This document shows, in pieces, positions 7,087 through 14,494 of a DNA stretch of 26,179 bases. The first letter of the stretch is position 1; the number at the start of each line of letters is the position of its first letter. Location of the stretch: contig CAYJHI010000014.1 of assembly GCA_964370085.1 (NCBI GenBank), positions 1 to 26,179 on the forward strand, written 5' to 3'. The translations under genes were made by a program, and so were the position numbers. The notes below the pieces were generated by a model, which saw nothing but the letters and a program-made list of their open reading frames with translations, was not told the origin of the DNA and searched no databases. The DNA comes from CARZYU01 sp964370085. GTDB lineage: Bacteria > Bacillota_I > Bacilli_A > RF39 > UBA660.

Positions 7087-8496
7087 ATGTTATTACCAAA
7101 TCAAAAAGAAGCGGGAACTAGAGATATAAGAGATTATCAAAAAGTAACTTATCAAAGTGATGATACATTAAACAATAAATATTCAGGACTAACATATCAT
7201 ATTAAAACATATGGTTGTCAAATGAATGAGCATGATACAGAAAACATATCTGCCTTATTAGAAGAATTAGGAGTAACAAAAGAAAATGATTATGAAAAAG
7301 CAGACATTGTTTTATTAAATACATGTTCTATTAGAGAAAATGCTAATAATAAAGCATACGGAATGTTAGGAAGATTAAAACATTTAAAAGAAGAGAGAAA
7401 AGAAGTAATAATAGGTATATGTGGTTGTATGGCTCAAGAAGAAAGTGTCGCAAATGATCTATTAAATAAATATAAGTTTGTTAACTTTGTTTTTGGAACT
7501 CATAATTTAAATAGTTTACCTACATTATTAGACAAAAGTTTAGAAAATAAAACAAGAGAATTTGAAATATATTCAAGAGAACAAGATTTAATTGAAGGAT
7601 TACCTGTTAAAAGAGAAAGTAAATATAAAGCTTATGTTAATATTATTTATGGCTGTGATAAGTTTTGTACATATTGTATAGTTCCGTTTACAAGAGGAAA
7701 ACAACGTTCTCGTGGTAAAGAAGATATCTTAAAAGAAATTGATAATTTAATTAAAGAAGGATATCAAGAAGTAACACTACTAGGACAAAATGTTAATGCC
7801 TATGGAAAAGATTTATATGATGATTATTCAATGACAGAACTTCTAGAAGATATAGCAAAAACAAACATTCCTAGAATAAGATTTGTTACATCGCACCCAT
7901 GGGATTTTGAAGATAAAATGATTGACGTAATAGGTAAATATGATAATATTATGCCAAGTATACATTTACCTCTACAAGCAGGAAGTAACAGAATTCTAAA
8001 ATTAATGGGAAGACGTTATACCAAAGAAAGTTATTTAGAATTATTTCATAAACTAAAAAAAGCCAAAAACTGTGTTATCTCTACTGATATAATTGTAGGA
8101 TTCCCTACTGAAACAGAAGAAGAATTTAATGACACAATGGAAGTGATAAAAGAATGTAAATTTGATAATGCCTTTACTTTTATTTATTCACCAAGAACTG
8201 GAACGCCAGCGGCCAAAATGGAAGATGATGTAGAAAAAGAAGTAAAAGAAGAAAGACTACAAGCCTTAAATAAAGAAGTAAATAAATATTTTAAAGAAAA
8301 TAATGATAAATTATTAAATAAAGAAGTAGATGTATTAATTGAAGGAACGTCTGCTAAAAAAGAAGGCTACTTAGTTGGATATACTGATACTAATAAACTG
8401 ATAAATGTTAAAGGTGACTCTTCTTTAATAGGAACAATCATAAAAGTGAAAATAACAAGTGCTAAAACATGGAGTTTAGATGGAGAGATAGTTTGA
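7087..8496 (+). CDS. miaB: tRNA-2-methylthio-N6-dimethylallyladenosine synthase MiaB
   Basis: A 469-residue radical SAM methylthiotransferase that adds a methylthio group to i6A37 in tRNAs reading UNN codons. The N-terminal MTTase domain carries the cysteines for its auxiliary [4Fe-4S] cluster (C44 in TYGCQMNEHD, C80 in LNTCSIREN, C114 in CGCMAQEE). The radical SAM motif is C190-x3-C194-x2-C197 in YGCDKFCTYCIVPF. The SHPWDF, HLPLQAGSN and IVGFPTETEEEF motifs follow, and a TRAM RNA-binding domain ends the protein. The NEHD signature separates it from RimO and MtaB. An N-terminal extension of about 35 residues is as in Bacillus MiaB (YmcB). Its TGA stop overlaps the TTG start of ricA, as expected for the conserved Bacillus-like pair. 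Confidence 0.96.
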   Translation: MLLPNQKEAGTRDIRDYQKVTYQSDDTLNNKYSGLTYHIKTYGCQMNEHDTENISALLEELGVTKENDYEKADIVLLNTCSIRENANNKAYGMLGRLKHLKEERKEVIIGICGCMAQEESVANDLLNKYKFVNFVFGTHNLNSLPTLLDKSLENKTREFEIYSREQDLIEGLPVKRESKYKAYVNIIYGCDKFCTYCIVPFTRGKQRSRGKEDILKEIDNLIKEGYQEVTLLGQNVNAYGKDLYDDYSMTELLEDIAKTNIPRIRFVTSHPWDFEDKMIDVIGKYDNIMPSIHLPLQAGSNRILKLMGRRYTKESYLELFHKLKKAKNCVISTDIIVGFPTETEEEFNDTMEVIKECKFDNAFTFIYSPRTGTPAAKMEDDVEKEVKEERLQALNKEVNKYFKENNDKLLNKEVDVLIEGTSAKKEGYLVGYTDTNKLINVKGDSSLIGTIIKVKITSAKTWSLDGEIV

Positions 8497-8825
8497 AAGA
8501 AGAAGTGTTGTTAAAAGTAGAAGAATTAGTTCAAACGTTAAAAGAAGAAGAAGATTATCAAAAATTTCTATTACTAGAAAACAAATTAAAAGATGATGTG
8601 AAATTTAGTGAACTTATGATTAAATTAAAAGAAATACAAAGAGAATTAGTTCACAATGAGTATAAAGGAATAAATGTAGATAAGAAACAACAAGAATATC
8701 AAAATCTACTAAATGATATGAATTTTAATCCAATCTACATAGAATATTTAAATAGTATAGATGAACTAGATTTAAAGTACCAACTAATTATTAAACAAAT
8801 AGAAAAGTCAATTAAAGAGATTTAA
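8493..8825 (+). CDS. ricA: RicA/YmcA, Y-complex subunit (YlbF/YmcA family)
   Basis: A 110-residue, almost entirely helical, charged protein matching the YlbF/YmcA family, with the typical central NEYKGINVDKKQQEY segment and C-terminal LNDMNFNPIYIEYLNSIDEL. In Bacillus subtilis, RicA with RicF and RicT binds iron-sulfur clusters, stimulates RNase Y-dependent mRNA processing and affects sporulation and biofilm entry. The start is taken as TTG 8493, which overlaps the miaB stop in TTGA and has GGAGAG at 8482-8487. An ATG at 8469 would add eight residues but has no ribosome site. The miaB-ricA-cotE order is the same as in Bacillus. The gene ends in a terminator hairpin that includes its stop codon. 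Confidence 0.88.
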   Translation: MKEEVLLKVEELVQTLKEEEDYQKFLLLENKLKDDVKFSELMIKLKEIQRELVHNEYKGINVDKKQQEYQNLLNDMNFNPIYIEYLNSIDELDLKYQLIIKQIEKSIKEI

Positions 8826-8836
8826 TTGTTTTTTTT
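8809..8836 (+). terminator. Terminator after ricA, insulating cotE
   Basis: A perfect 8-bp stem CAATTAAA (8809-8816) / TTTAATTG (8821-8828) with GAGA loop is followed by eight T. It contains the ricA stop codon and separates cotE from the vegetative operon. Confidence 0.9.
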
Positions 8837-8839
8837 AGG

Positions 8840-8867
8840 CACAAAATCTATTTCTTTGCATAAAGTA
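8840..8867 (+). promoter_or_regulatory. cotE: Sporulation-type promoter (SigK/SigE-like) for cotE
   Basis: CATAAAGTA (8859-8867) fits the SigK -10 consensus CATAnnnTA exactly, and its first eight bases also fit a SigE-like CATAmAnT. A CACA (8840-8843), matching the SigK -35 mACm, lies 15 nt upstream, close to the usual spacing. No SigA-type promoter is seen between the ricA terminator and cotE. The hairpin AATCTA...TAGATT (8846-8871) overlaps it. In Bacillus subtilis cotE is read from SigE and SigK promoters, which is known biology that fits this reading. Confidence 0.55.
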
Positions 8868-8885
8868 GATTGAGGAGTGATATAA

Positions 8886-9431
8886 ATGGCAAACTATAAA
8901 GAAATTGTCACTAAAGCAGTAGTAGGTAAGGGAAAAAAGTTATTTACCACAGTTGATAGTGTTGAAGCAAATCCTGCTCCAACTACTATTTTAGGATGTT
9001 GGGTTATTAATCATCAATTTCAAGGGTTAAAACAACAAGATAAAATAATTTTATCAGGTAACTATGATGTTAATATTTGGTATTCATATGATAACGATAC
9101 AAAAACAGACGTTATTAAAAAAACAAATAGTTATCAAGAAATAGTCAATGTTAGATTAAAAGAAGATATCCAAGGTAAAGAAGAAGTAATTGTTAGAAGT
9201 TTAAAACAACCAAACTGTACTAAAATAGACATAAGTGATAATAAAATAACTTATACAATTGAAAAAGAATTAGGAATTGAGTTAGTAGGAGATACAAAAG
9301 TTAAAATTGCAATTGATGAAGAAGAAGAACCATGGGAAGATATAATTGATACAACAACAATAGAACAATTAGATCAAAAAATAGAAGAGGAAGTAAAAGA
9401 AAATTTTATTGAAGAAACAGAAACAAACTAG
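8886..9431 (+). CDS. cotE: Outer spore coat morphogenetic protein CotE
   Basis: A 181-residue protein closely matching CotE. CotE assembles around the inner coat and is needed to recruit the outer spore coat. Diagnostic segments appear in the right order: YKEIVTKAVVGKGKK near the start, ILGCWVINH (35-43), GNYDVNIWYSY and DTKT (58-74), RSLKQPNC (104-111), LVGDTKV (133-139), and an acidic C-terminal tail rich in Glu/Asp with a Trp (W150). The length equals that of Bacillus CotE (181). The context is decisive too, since it follows miaB and ricA as in Bacillus. It stands alone between two terminators, downstream of a sporulation-type promoter, with GGAGTGAT as ribosome site. It implies that this organism forms spores or descends recently from a spore former. 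Confidence 0.93.
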   Translation: MANYKEIVTKAVVGKGKKLFTTVDSVEANPAPTTILGCWVINHQFQGLKQQDKIILSGNYDVNIWYSYDNDTKTDVIKKTNSYQEIVNVRLKEDIQGKEEVIVRSLKQPNCTKIDISDNKITYTIEKELGIELVGDTKVKIAIDEEEEPWEDIIDTTTIEQLDQKIEEEVKENFIEETETN

Positions 9432-9467
9432 TGTTAACCAAAAAAGGTTGACATTAGTTTTTCTTTT
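9425..9467 (+). terminator. Terminator of cotE
   Basis: A 15-bp stem with two G-T pairs (9425-9439 with 9446-9460) and a loop of six A is followed by a T-rich stretch. It includes the cotE stop. The -35 box of the rpsP promoter lies inside its 3' arm. Confidence 0.85.
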
Positions 9468-9476
9468 GTGTATAAT
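9448..9476 (+). promoter_or_regulatory. Consensus SigA promoter of rpsP-khpA
   Basis: TTGACA (9448-9453), a 17-nt spacer and TATAAT (9471-9476) form a perfect consensus vegetative promoter, fitting a highly expressed ribosomal protein gene. Transcription should start near 9483; the ribosome site AAAGGAGTGAT follows. Confidence 0.9.
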
Positions 9477-9506
9477 GTAATAGACAAAGAAAAGGAGTGA
9501 TATTAA

Positions 9507-9785
9507 ATGGCAGTAAAAATTAGATTAACAAGAATGGGTAAAAAGAAACAACCAACTTACCGTATTGTAGCAACTGATGCTCGTCGTCCAAGAGATGGAG
9601 AATATTTAGAACAAATCGGTACTTACCAACCATGTGTTAAAGATAGTTCTAATGAAACAAAAATCAATGAAGAATTAGCTATTAAATGGATGCAAAATGG
9701 TGCAATTCCTTCAGATACAGTTCGTAGTTTATTCTCACAAGCTGGAATCATGAAAAAATATGCTGATATGAAACAAGGTAAATAA
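9507..9785 (+). CDS. rpsP: 30S ribosomal protein S16
   Basis: A 92-residue protein with the invariant S16 N-terminus (VKIRLTRMGKKKQPTYRIV), the DARRPRDGEYLEQIGTY segment and a conserved C-terminal region ending IMKKYADMKQGK. S16 binds 16S rRNA in the 30S body and is needed for subunit assembly. Its length is normal. It stands first behind a perfect consensus promoter and is followed after two bases by khpA, the usual Firmicutes partner. The rimM, trmD and rplS genes that often follow are not present; the operon ends at a terminator after khpA. Confidence 0.97.
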   Translation: MAVKIRLTRMGKKKQPTYRIVATDARRPRDGEYLEQIGTYQPCVKDSSNETKINEELAIKWMQNGAIPSDTVRSLFSQAGIMKKYADMKQGK

Positions 9786-9787
9786 TT

Positions 9788-10036
9788 ATGGATTTAATAG
9801 AATTAACAAAAAGTATAATTGAAACTTTAGTTAAAGATAAAGAAGCACTAAGTGTTAAAGAATTTGAAGCTGAAGAAGAAAATACAATTCTAATTGAAGT
9901 AATGATATCGGAAACAGATATGGGACGTGTTATTGGTAAAGGTGGAAAAACGGCTAATGCTATTCGTACTTTAGTACAAGCAAGTAGCTATCTGCAAGAT
10001 AACAAACGTGTAAAAATCAATATTGATCATTTTTAA
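9788..10036 (+). CDS. khpA: KH-domain RNA-binding protein KhpA (YlqC)
   Basis: An 82-residue single KH-domain protein with the RNA-binding GxxG loop in RVIGKGGKTANAIRTL (about residues 47-62). KhpA dimerises, often with KhpB/Jag, and binds many transcripts, influencing cell elongation and division in streptococci and related bacteria. The size and location directly after rpsP are typical. There is only a two-base gap to rpsP, so both are on one short mRNA ending at 10068. The N-terminal DLIELTKSIIETLVKDKEAL helix is the family's usual start. Confidence 0.93.
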   Translation: MDLIELTKSIIETLVKDKEALSVKEFEAEEENTILIEVMISETDMGRVIGKGGKTANAIRTLVQASSYLQDNKRVKINIDHF

Positions 10037-10068
10037 GAAGCAAATTAGTGAAATGCTTCTTTTTTTTT
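10035..10068 (+). terminator. Terminator of rpsP-khpA
   Basis: An 8-bp stem AAGAAGCA (10035-10042) / TGCTTCTT (10054-10061) with an 11-nt loop is followed by a run of T to 10068. It begins inside the khpA stop codon. Confidence 0.9.
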
Positions 10069-10119
10069 ATAAAAATATATATAAAATATGTAAAATGCTA
10101 GTAAAAAATAATATATATA

Positions 10120-10128
10120 TGATATACT
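10120..10128 (+). promoter_or_regulatory. Probable extended -10 promoter of the second glycan block
   Basis: TGATATACT matches the extended -10 pattern TGnTATAAT with one change. No clear -35 is seen at 17 nt. An imperfect palindrome AGTGTAAATATTCACT (10141-10156) lies at or just after the predicted start and could be an operator. Confidence 0.5.
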
Positions 10129-10179
10129 TTAAAGGAATAGAGTGTAAATATTCACTAAATAATTAAATAGGAGTACAAA

Positions 10180-11190
10180 ATGACAAAAGATATTTTTAAA
10201 GACAAAGTGTTAATGATTACTGGAGGTACAGGTTCTTTCGGTAACAAAGTATTAGATATGTTTCTTAATACAAGTATAAAAGAAATCAGAATATTTTCAA
10301 GAGATGAAAAAAAACAAGATGACATGCGTAAAAAATATAATAATGAAAAATTAAAGTTTTTTATTGGTGATGTGAGAGATCAAGCAACAATAGATAACGC
10401 AATGAGTGGAGTAGATTATATCTTTCATGCAGCAGCATTAAAGCAAGTTCCATCTTGTGAATTCTTTCCAATTGAAGCAGCGAAAACTAATGTATTTGGT
10501 TCACATAATGTATTAGAATCAGCAGTGAAACATAAAGTTAAAAAAGTTGTATGTTTAAGTACAGATAAAGCAGCATATCCAATTAATGCAATGGGTATGA
10601 GTAAAGCGTTAATGGAAAAAACGATAGTAGCAAAAGCTAGAATGTTAGGAAACAATTCAGATACTACCATTTGTTTAACAAGATATGGAAATGTTATGGG
10701 ATCTCGTGGTTCTGTAATTCCATTGTTTTATAAATTAATTCAAGAAGGAAAACCATTAACTTTAACAGATCCTAATATGACAAGATATATGATGACATTA
10801 GAAGATGCTGTAAAATTAGTTATGTTTGCATTTGAAAACGGAGAACAAGGAGACTTATTCGTTCAAAAAGCACCAGGGGCCACTGTTGATACATTAGCAC
10901 AAGCAATAAAAGAACATAAAGATAGTGATGCTGAAATTAAAATAATTGGAGTAAGACATGGAGAAAAAGATCACGAAGTATTAGTAACACGTGAGGAAAT
11001 GTCGAAAGCTATTGATATGGGAGATTATTATAAAGTTACAATGGATGATCGTAATTTAAATTATGATAATTACTATGAAAAAGGTACAAAAGAGAAAAAA
11101 GAATATCAATCATATACATCTAGTAACACAAATCAATTAGATGTAAGTGGAATGGTAGAGTTATTAAAGCGTATGGGTGAAGTTGAATAA
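10180..11190 (+). CDS. capE: UDP-GlcNAc 4,6-dehydratase/5-epimerase family protein (CapE/FnlA/WbjB type)
   Basis: A 336-residue extended SDR enzyme. It should bind NAD(P) through TGGTGSFG (14-21) and convert UDP-GlcNAc to a 4-keto-6-deoxy sugar nucleotide, the first step towards L-FucNAc-type sugars. The catalytic region STDKA (127-131) and NAMGMSK (136-142) has Met138 with Lys142 where most SDRs have Tyr-xxx-Lys. That replacement marks the CapE/FnlA branch and separates it from PseB and from the membrane CapD enzymes. No membrane segments are present, and HAAALKQVP (83-91) is as expected. The usual partners CapF and CapG (reductase and 2-epimerase) are not next to it; instead two glycosyltransferase genes follow. 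A TAGGAG ribosome site precedes the ATG. Confidence 0.88.
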   Translation: MTKDIFKDKVLMITGGTGSFGNKVLDMFLNTSIKEIRIFSRDEKKQDDMRKKYNNEKLKFFIGDVRDQATIDNAMSGVDYIFHAAALKQVPSCEFFPIEAAKTNVFGSHNVLESAVKHKVKKVVCLSTDKAAYPINAMGMSKALMEKTIVAKARMLGNNSDTTICLTRYGNVMGSRGSVIPLFYKLIQEGKPLTLTDPNMTRYMMTLEDAVKLVMFAFENGEQGDLFVQKAPGATVDTLAQAIKEHKDSDAEIKIIGVRHGEKDHEVLVTREEMSKAIDMGDYYKVTMDDRNLNYDNYYEKGTKEKKEYQSYTSSNTNQLDVSGMVELLKRMGEVE

Positions 11191-11206
11191 ATTAGTAATT
11201 ACAATA

Positions 11207-11244
11207 TATAAAAGATAACATCAATCACAGTGTTATCTTTTATA
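11207..11244 (+). terminator. Inverted repeat/probable terminator after capE
   Basis: A perfect 14-bp inverted repeat (11207-11220 with 11231-11244) has a 10-nt loop. Read as a terminator, the core stem is GATAACA/TGTTATC with TTTT as tail. The T-tract is short, so it may be leaky or an attenuator rather than a full stop. The large glycosyltransferase starts only 20 nt later and I see no good promoter between them. Confidence 0.6.
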
Positions 11245-11263
11245 CAGTGAAAAGAGGTACAAA

Positions 11264-14200
11264 ATGAAAGTATTACAAGTAAATAGTATAGATTATATTG
11301 GGAATATATTTAATGGTTATGATTATAGTGTTAAAGCCAATGAAAAAAAAGAAGTAACATCTGAAATGATTGTAATAAACAGGAAAAAAACAGATGAGTT
11401 TATGCATGAAATAACACAAAACAGTGTACAAGCGGATATGTCTCATCACTTATTTCAAACAGAAAGTGAAATTCTGTCATCAATAGGTAATTTATCTATT
11501 ACGTCATCGTTTTTGTATGACAGTGACATTTATAAACAATCAGATATTATTCATTATCATCACTTACATAATACACATTTAAGTTTACAAAAATGGAAAG
11601 AAAAAGTGAAATCTAAACCAAGTGTAATTACTTTTCATGATCCGTGGTATATGACAGGAAGATGTGTTCATCCAGAAGAATGTCAACAATGGAAAAAAGG
11701 ATGTAAAAAGTGTCCTGATAACTCTACATTATTTGAATTACCATTTTCAACATGTGATAGTCTATGGAAACAGAAAAAAGAAATATATCAAGATCTAGAT
11801 TTAGATATAATAGTGGCATCACCATTTATGAAGAAAATGATTGAAGACAGTGATCTTTTTCAAAATAAAACAATACATGTTGTACCATTTGGAATTGATA
11901 TTAAACAGTTTGATTTTGATATTACCAAACAAGAAGCAAGGGAATTGTTATCTATACCAGAAGATCATACCGTACTGTTTTTTAGAGAACAAAAAGAATT
12001 AAAAGGAACTGAATACATTGTTGAAGCATTAAAACAATTAAAAACAACTAAAAAAATAACTTTACTAACGAATGGTGGTTTAGGTCTGCTAGACGAAATT
12101 GCAGATCAATATAATATTGTAGAATTAGGACCAATACCATACGATAAAACGTTATTAGCATTTAATGCATGTGATATTTTTCTAATGCCATCAAAAGGGG
12201 AAAGTTTTGGAATGATGGCTATAGAAGCTATGGCAGCAAGTAAACCAGTAGTGGTATTTGATAATACATCGTTACCAGAAGTATCTTTCGCACCAGAATG
12301 TGGAATTTTAGTAAAAAATAAAGATTCGAAAGATTTGCTAGAAAAGATCGATTGGATTATAAATAATGAAGAAGAACAAATCAAAAGAGGGAAATTGGGA
12401 CGACAACTAGTAGAAAAGCATTATCTGATAGATTCATATGTCAAAAAAATAACAGAAATATATCATAAAGCTTACAATCGTCAAAAATATAAGTTGAATT
12501 TAGAAGAAAAAGAAGCAGAGACCAATGTAGAAATAAAATACAATAGTAAAAATATAAAAAATGCTTCGTACAAATTAAAAACGATTTTCAAAAGATATTT
12601 TCCTTATGATGAATTACCGACTTTTTTAACTCATACTAATGATAAATATTTACTAGAAGAAACAATTAATTTTGCAGATGCTGAAGTATCAAAACTATTT
12701 GAATTATTTAATAATGATTTTTATGAAAGAAGTAAAAAGTTAACTAAAAAAACAATGAAAAAGTATGTAGTAGGCAATCCATTAGTAACGATTGTAATAC
12801 CAGTTTATAATGGTTCTAATTATGTGAAAGAAGCTATTAATAGTGCTCTAAATCAAACATATAAAAACATAGAAATAATTGTTGTAAATGATGGTAGTAA
12901 TGATAATGGGAAAACTAGTAAAACATTAAAAAAACTGGTGAAAAAACATCCTGAAATCAAATACTATGAAAAGGAAAATGGTGGTGTATCAACAGCATTA
13001 AATGTTGCCTTAGAAAATATGAATGGTGAATATTTTTCTTGGTTAAGTCACGATGATAAATATTATCCAACAAAAATAGAAGAACAAATCAAAAAAATCT
13101 TAACACTACCAAAAAACACAATTTTATATTCTGATTATAGTCTAATGGATGAAAAATCAAATATTTATTTAACCGTCAAACTTAATCACGAAGAATTAAT
13201 GAAAAAAATGGAATATGCCTTATATAGAGGGTGTTTCAATGGTATAACAACTTTGATTCCAGTAGAAGCTTTTATTAAATATAAAGGATTCAATGAAAAT
13301 CAAAGATGCGTTCAAGATTATGATAAATGGTATGATATGATGAAAACGTATAATTTTGTTCATATGGATATTCCCTTAGGAATAACTAGAATTCATAGTC
13401 AACAAGTCACTAATACAAATCCTAAAGTGATAACAGAAGGTAATGAATTATGGACTAGAATGGTTTCAGAAATTTCAGAAGAAAAAATGATAGAGTTAGA
13501 AGGAAGTGTCCTTTCGTTTAAAGAAAAAATGATTGAATTTTTAAAAGAAACACCTTATGATAAAACGCGAAAATATTTAGAAAAAGAAGTAGTTCCACTT
13601 TTAAAAGAAGAATCTAAAATGATTGACCAAATTAAAATAAGTATCATAATAAATTACGTAGATGATAAAAAAATGATGATGCAAACACTTGATTCAATTT
13701 CAAAACAAACACATCAAAATTATGAAATTATATTAATTACAAAAGAAAAAAACAATCAAGACAATATTAAAAAACTAATTAGTAAATATAAAATACAAGT
13801 TGTAGAACACATAGATATAAAAGAGATGATAGAAAAATTATTGAAAATTGCTACAGGTAAGTATATATGTTTCTATAAACATCATGAAAATTTACAACAA
13901 AACAAAGTAAGAAAACAATTAATTGAGTTAGAGAGATCAAATAAAGAGTTGTTATTATCTGATATAATGTTTTCTAATTGTAAAACAAAAATTGATTTTA
14001 TAGATAAAGTTACTAAAAATCAATCGTTTGATAAATCTAGTATGATGATAAAAAAAGCTTTTCTTGCTAACAACGCTATAAATCATTATGACAATGATAT
14101 TATCTTTTGTTTAGAAATATTGAAAAATATAGATTTTCCAATACACTTTGAAGATAAAAGCGAAGAAATATTGAATCTTCAAAGTAATATTCCAAAAATT

Positions 14201-14494
14201 GAAACTGTAACACAAGTACTAAAGTATTTTCTTAATGACCCATATTATTGTAAATATGATAATCAAATAGCATATTTAAGTAAAAAGATATATGAAAAAA
14301 GTTCTATTTATCAAGAAACTAAAATTCACTATCGACCAATTAGTATGGTGAAATATATTAAAGATAATGGGATAATATATATTATGAAAAAAACTTATAA
14401 TAAAACCCCAATGGTAGTAAGAAATAAAACTAATAAAATATTAAGGCCAACGTATCAGTGGTTAAGAAAGGTGAAAAATGCAATCAAAAAGTAA
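11264..14494 (+). CDS. Three-domain glycosyltransferase (GT4 + GT2 + degenerate GT2)
   Basis: A 1076-residue cytoplasmic protein. Residues 1 to about 420 form a GT4 (GT-B) enzyme. It has a Cys-rich insertion after TFHDPWYMTGRC (Cys at the RC, EEC, GC and KCP positions), as in WcaC-like transferases, and the ESFGMMAIEAM nucleotide-binding motif. Residues about 505-750 form a GT2 (GT-A) domain with TIVIPVYNG, VVNDGSND and the metal site WLSHDD. Residues about 788-1000 resemble a third GT2 fold (ISIIINYVDD, then YICFYKHHE), but the DxD-like site is missing, so it is likely inactive. A basic C-terminal tail may hold the protein at the membrane. The middle domain is clearly paralogous to the next gene. 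It probably adds two successive sugars to a surface glycan; the substrates are unknown. Confidence 0.85.
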   Translation: MKVLQVNSIDYIGNIFNGYDYSVKANEKKEVTSEMIVINRKKTDEFMHEITQNSVQADMSHHLFQTESEILSSIGNLSITSSFLYDSDIYKQSDIIHYHHLHNTHLSLQKWKEKVKSKPSVITFHDPWYMTGRCVHPEECQQWKKGCKKCPDNSTLFELPFSTCDSLWKQKKEIYQDLDLDIIVASPFMKKMIEDSDLFQNKTIHVVPFGIDIKQFDFDITKQEARELLSIPEDHTVLFFREQKELKGTEYIVEALKQLKTTKKITLLTNGGLGLLDEIADQYNIVELGPIPYDKTLLAFNACDIFLMPSKGESFGMMAIEAMAASKPVVVFDNTSLPEVSFAPECGILVKNKDSKDLLEKIDWIINNEEEQIKRGKLGRQLVEKHYLIDSYVKKITEIYHKAYNRQKYKLNLEEKEAETNVEIKYNSKNIKNASYKLKTIFKRYFPYDELPTFLTHTNDKYLLEETINFADAEVSKLFELFNNDFYERSKKLTKKTMKKYVVGNPLVTIVIPVYNGSNYVKEAINSALNQTYKNIEIIVVNDGSNDNGKTSKTLKKLVKKHPEIKYYEKENGGVSTALNVALENMNGEYFSWLSHDDKYYPTKIEEQIKKILTLPKNTILYSDYSLMDEKSNIYLTVKLNHEELMKKMEYALYRGCFNGITTLIPVEAFIKYKGFNENQRCVQDYDKWYDMMKTYNFVHMDIPLGITRIHSQQVTNTNPKVITEGNELWTRMVSEISEEKMIELEGSVLSFKEKMIEFLKETPYDKTRKYLEKEVVPLLKEESKMIDQIKISIIINYVDDKKMMMQTLDSISKQTHQNYEIILITKEKNNQDNIKKLISKYKIQVVEHIDIKEMIEKLLKIATGKYICFYKHHENLQQNKVRKQLIELERSNKELLLSDIMFSNCKTKIDFIDKVTKNQSFDKSSMMIKKAFLANNAINHYDNDIIFCLEILKNIDFPIHFEDKSEEILNLQSNIPKIETVTQVLKYFLNDPYYCKYDNQIAYLSKKIYEKSSIYQETKIHYRPISMVKYIKDNGIIYIMKKTYNKTPMVVRNKTNKILRPTYQWLRKVKNAIKK

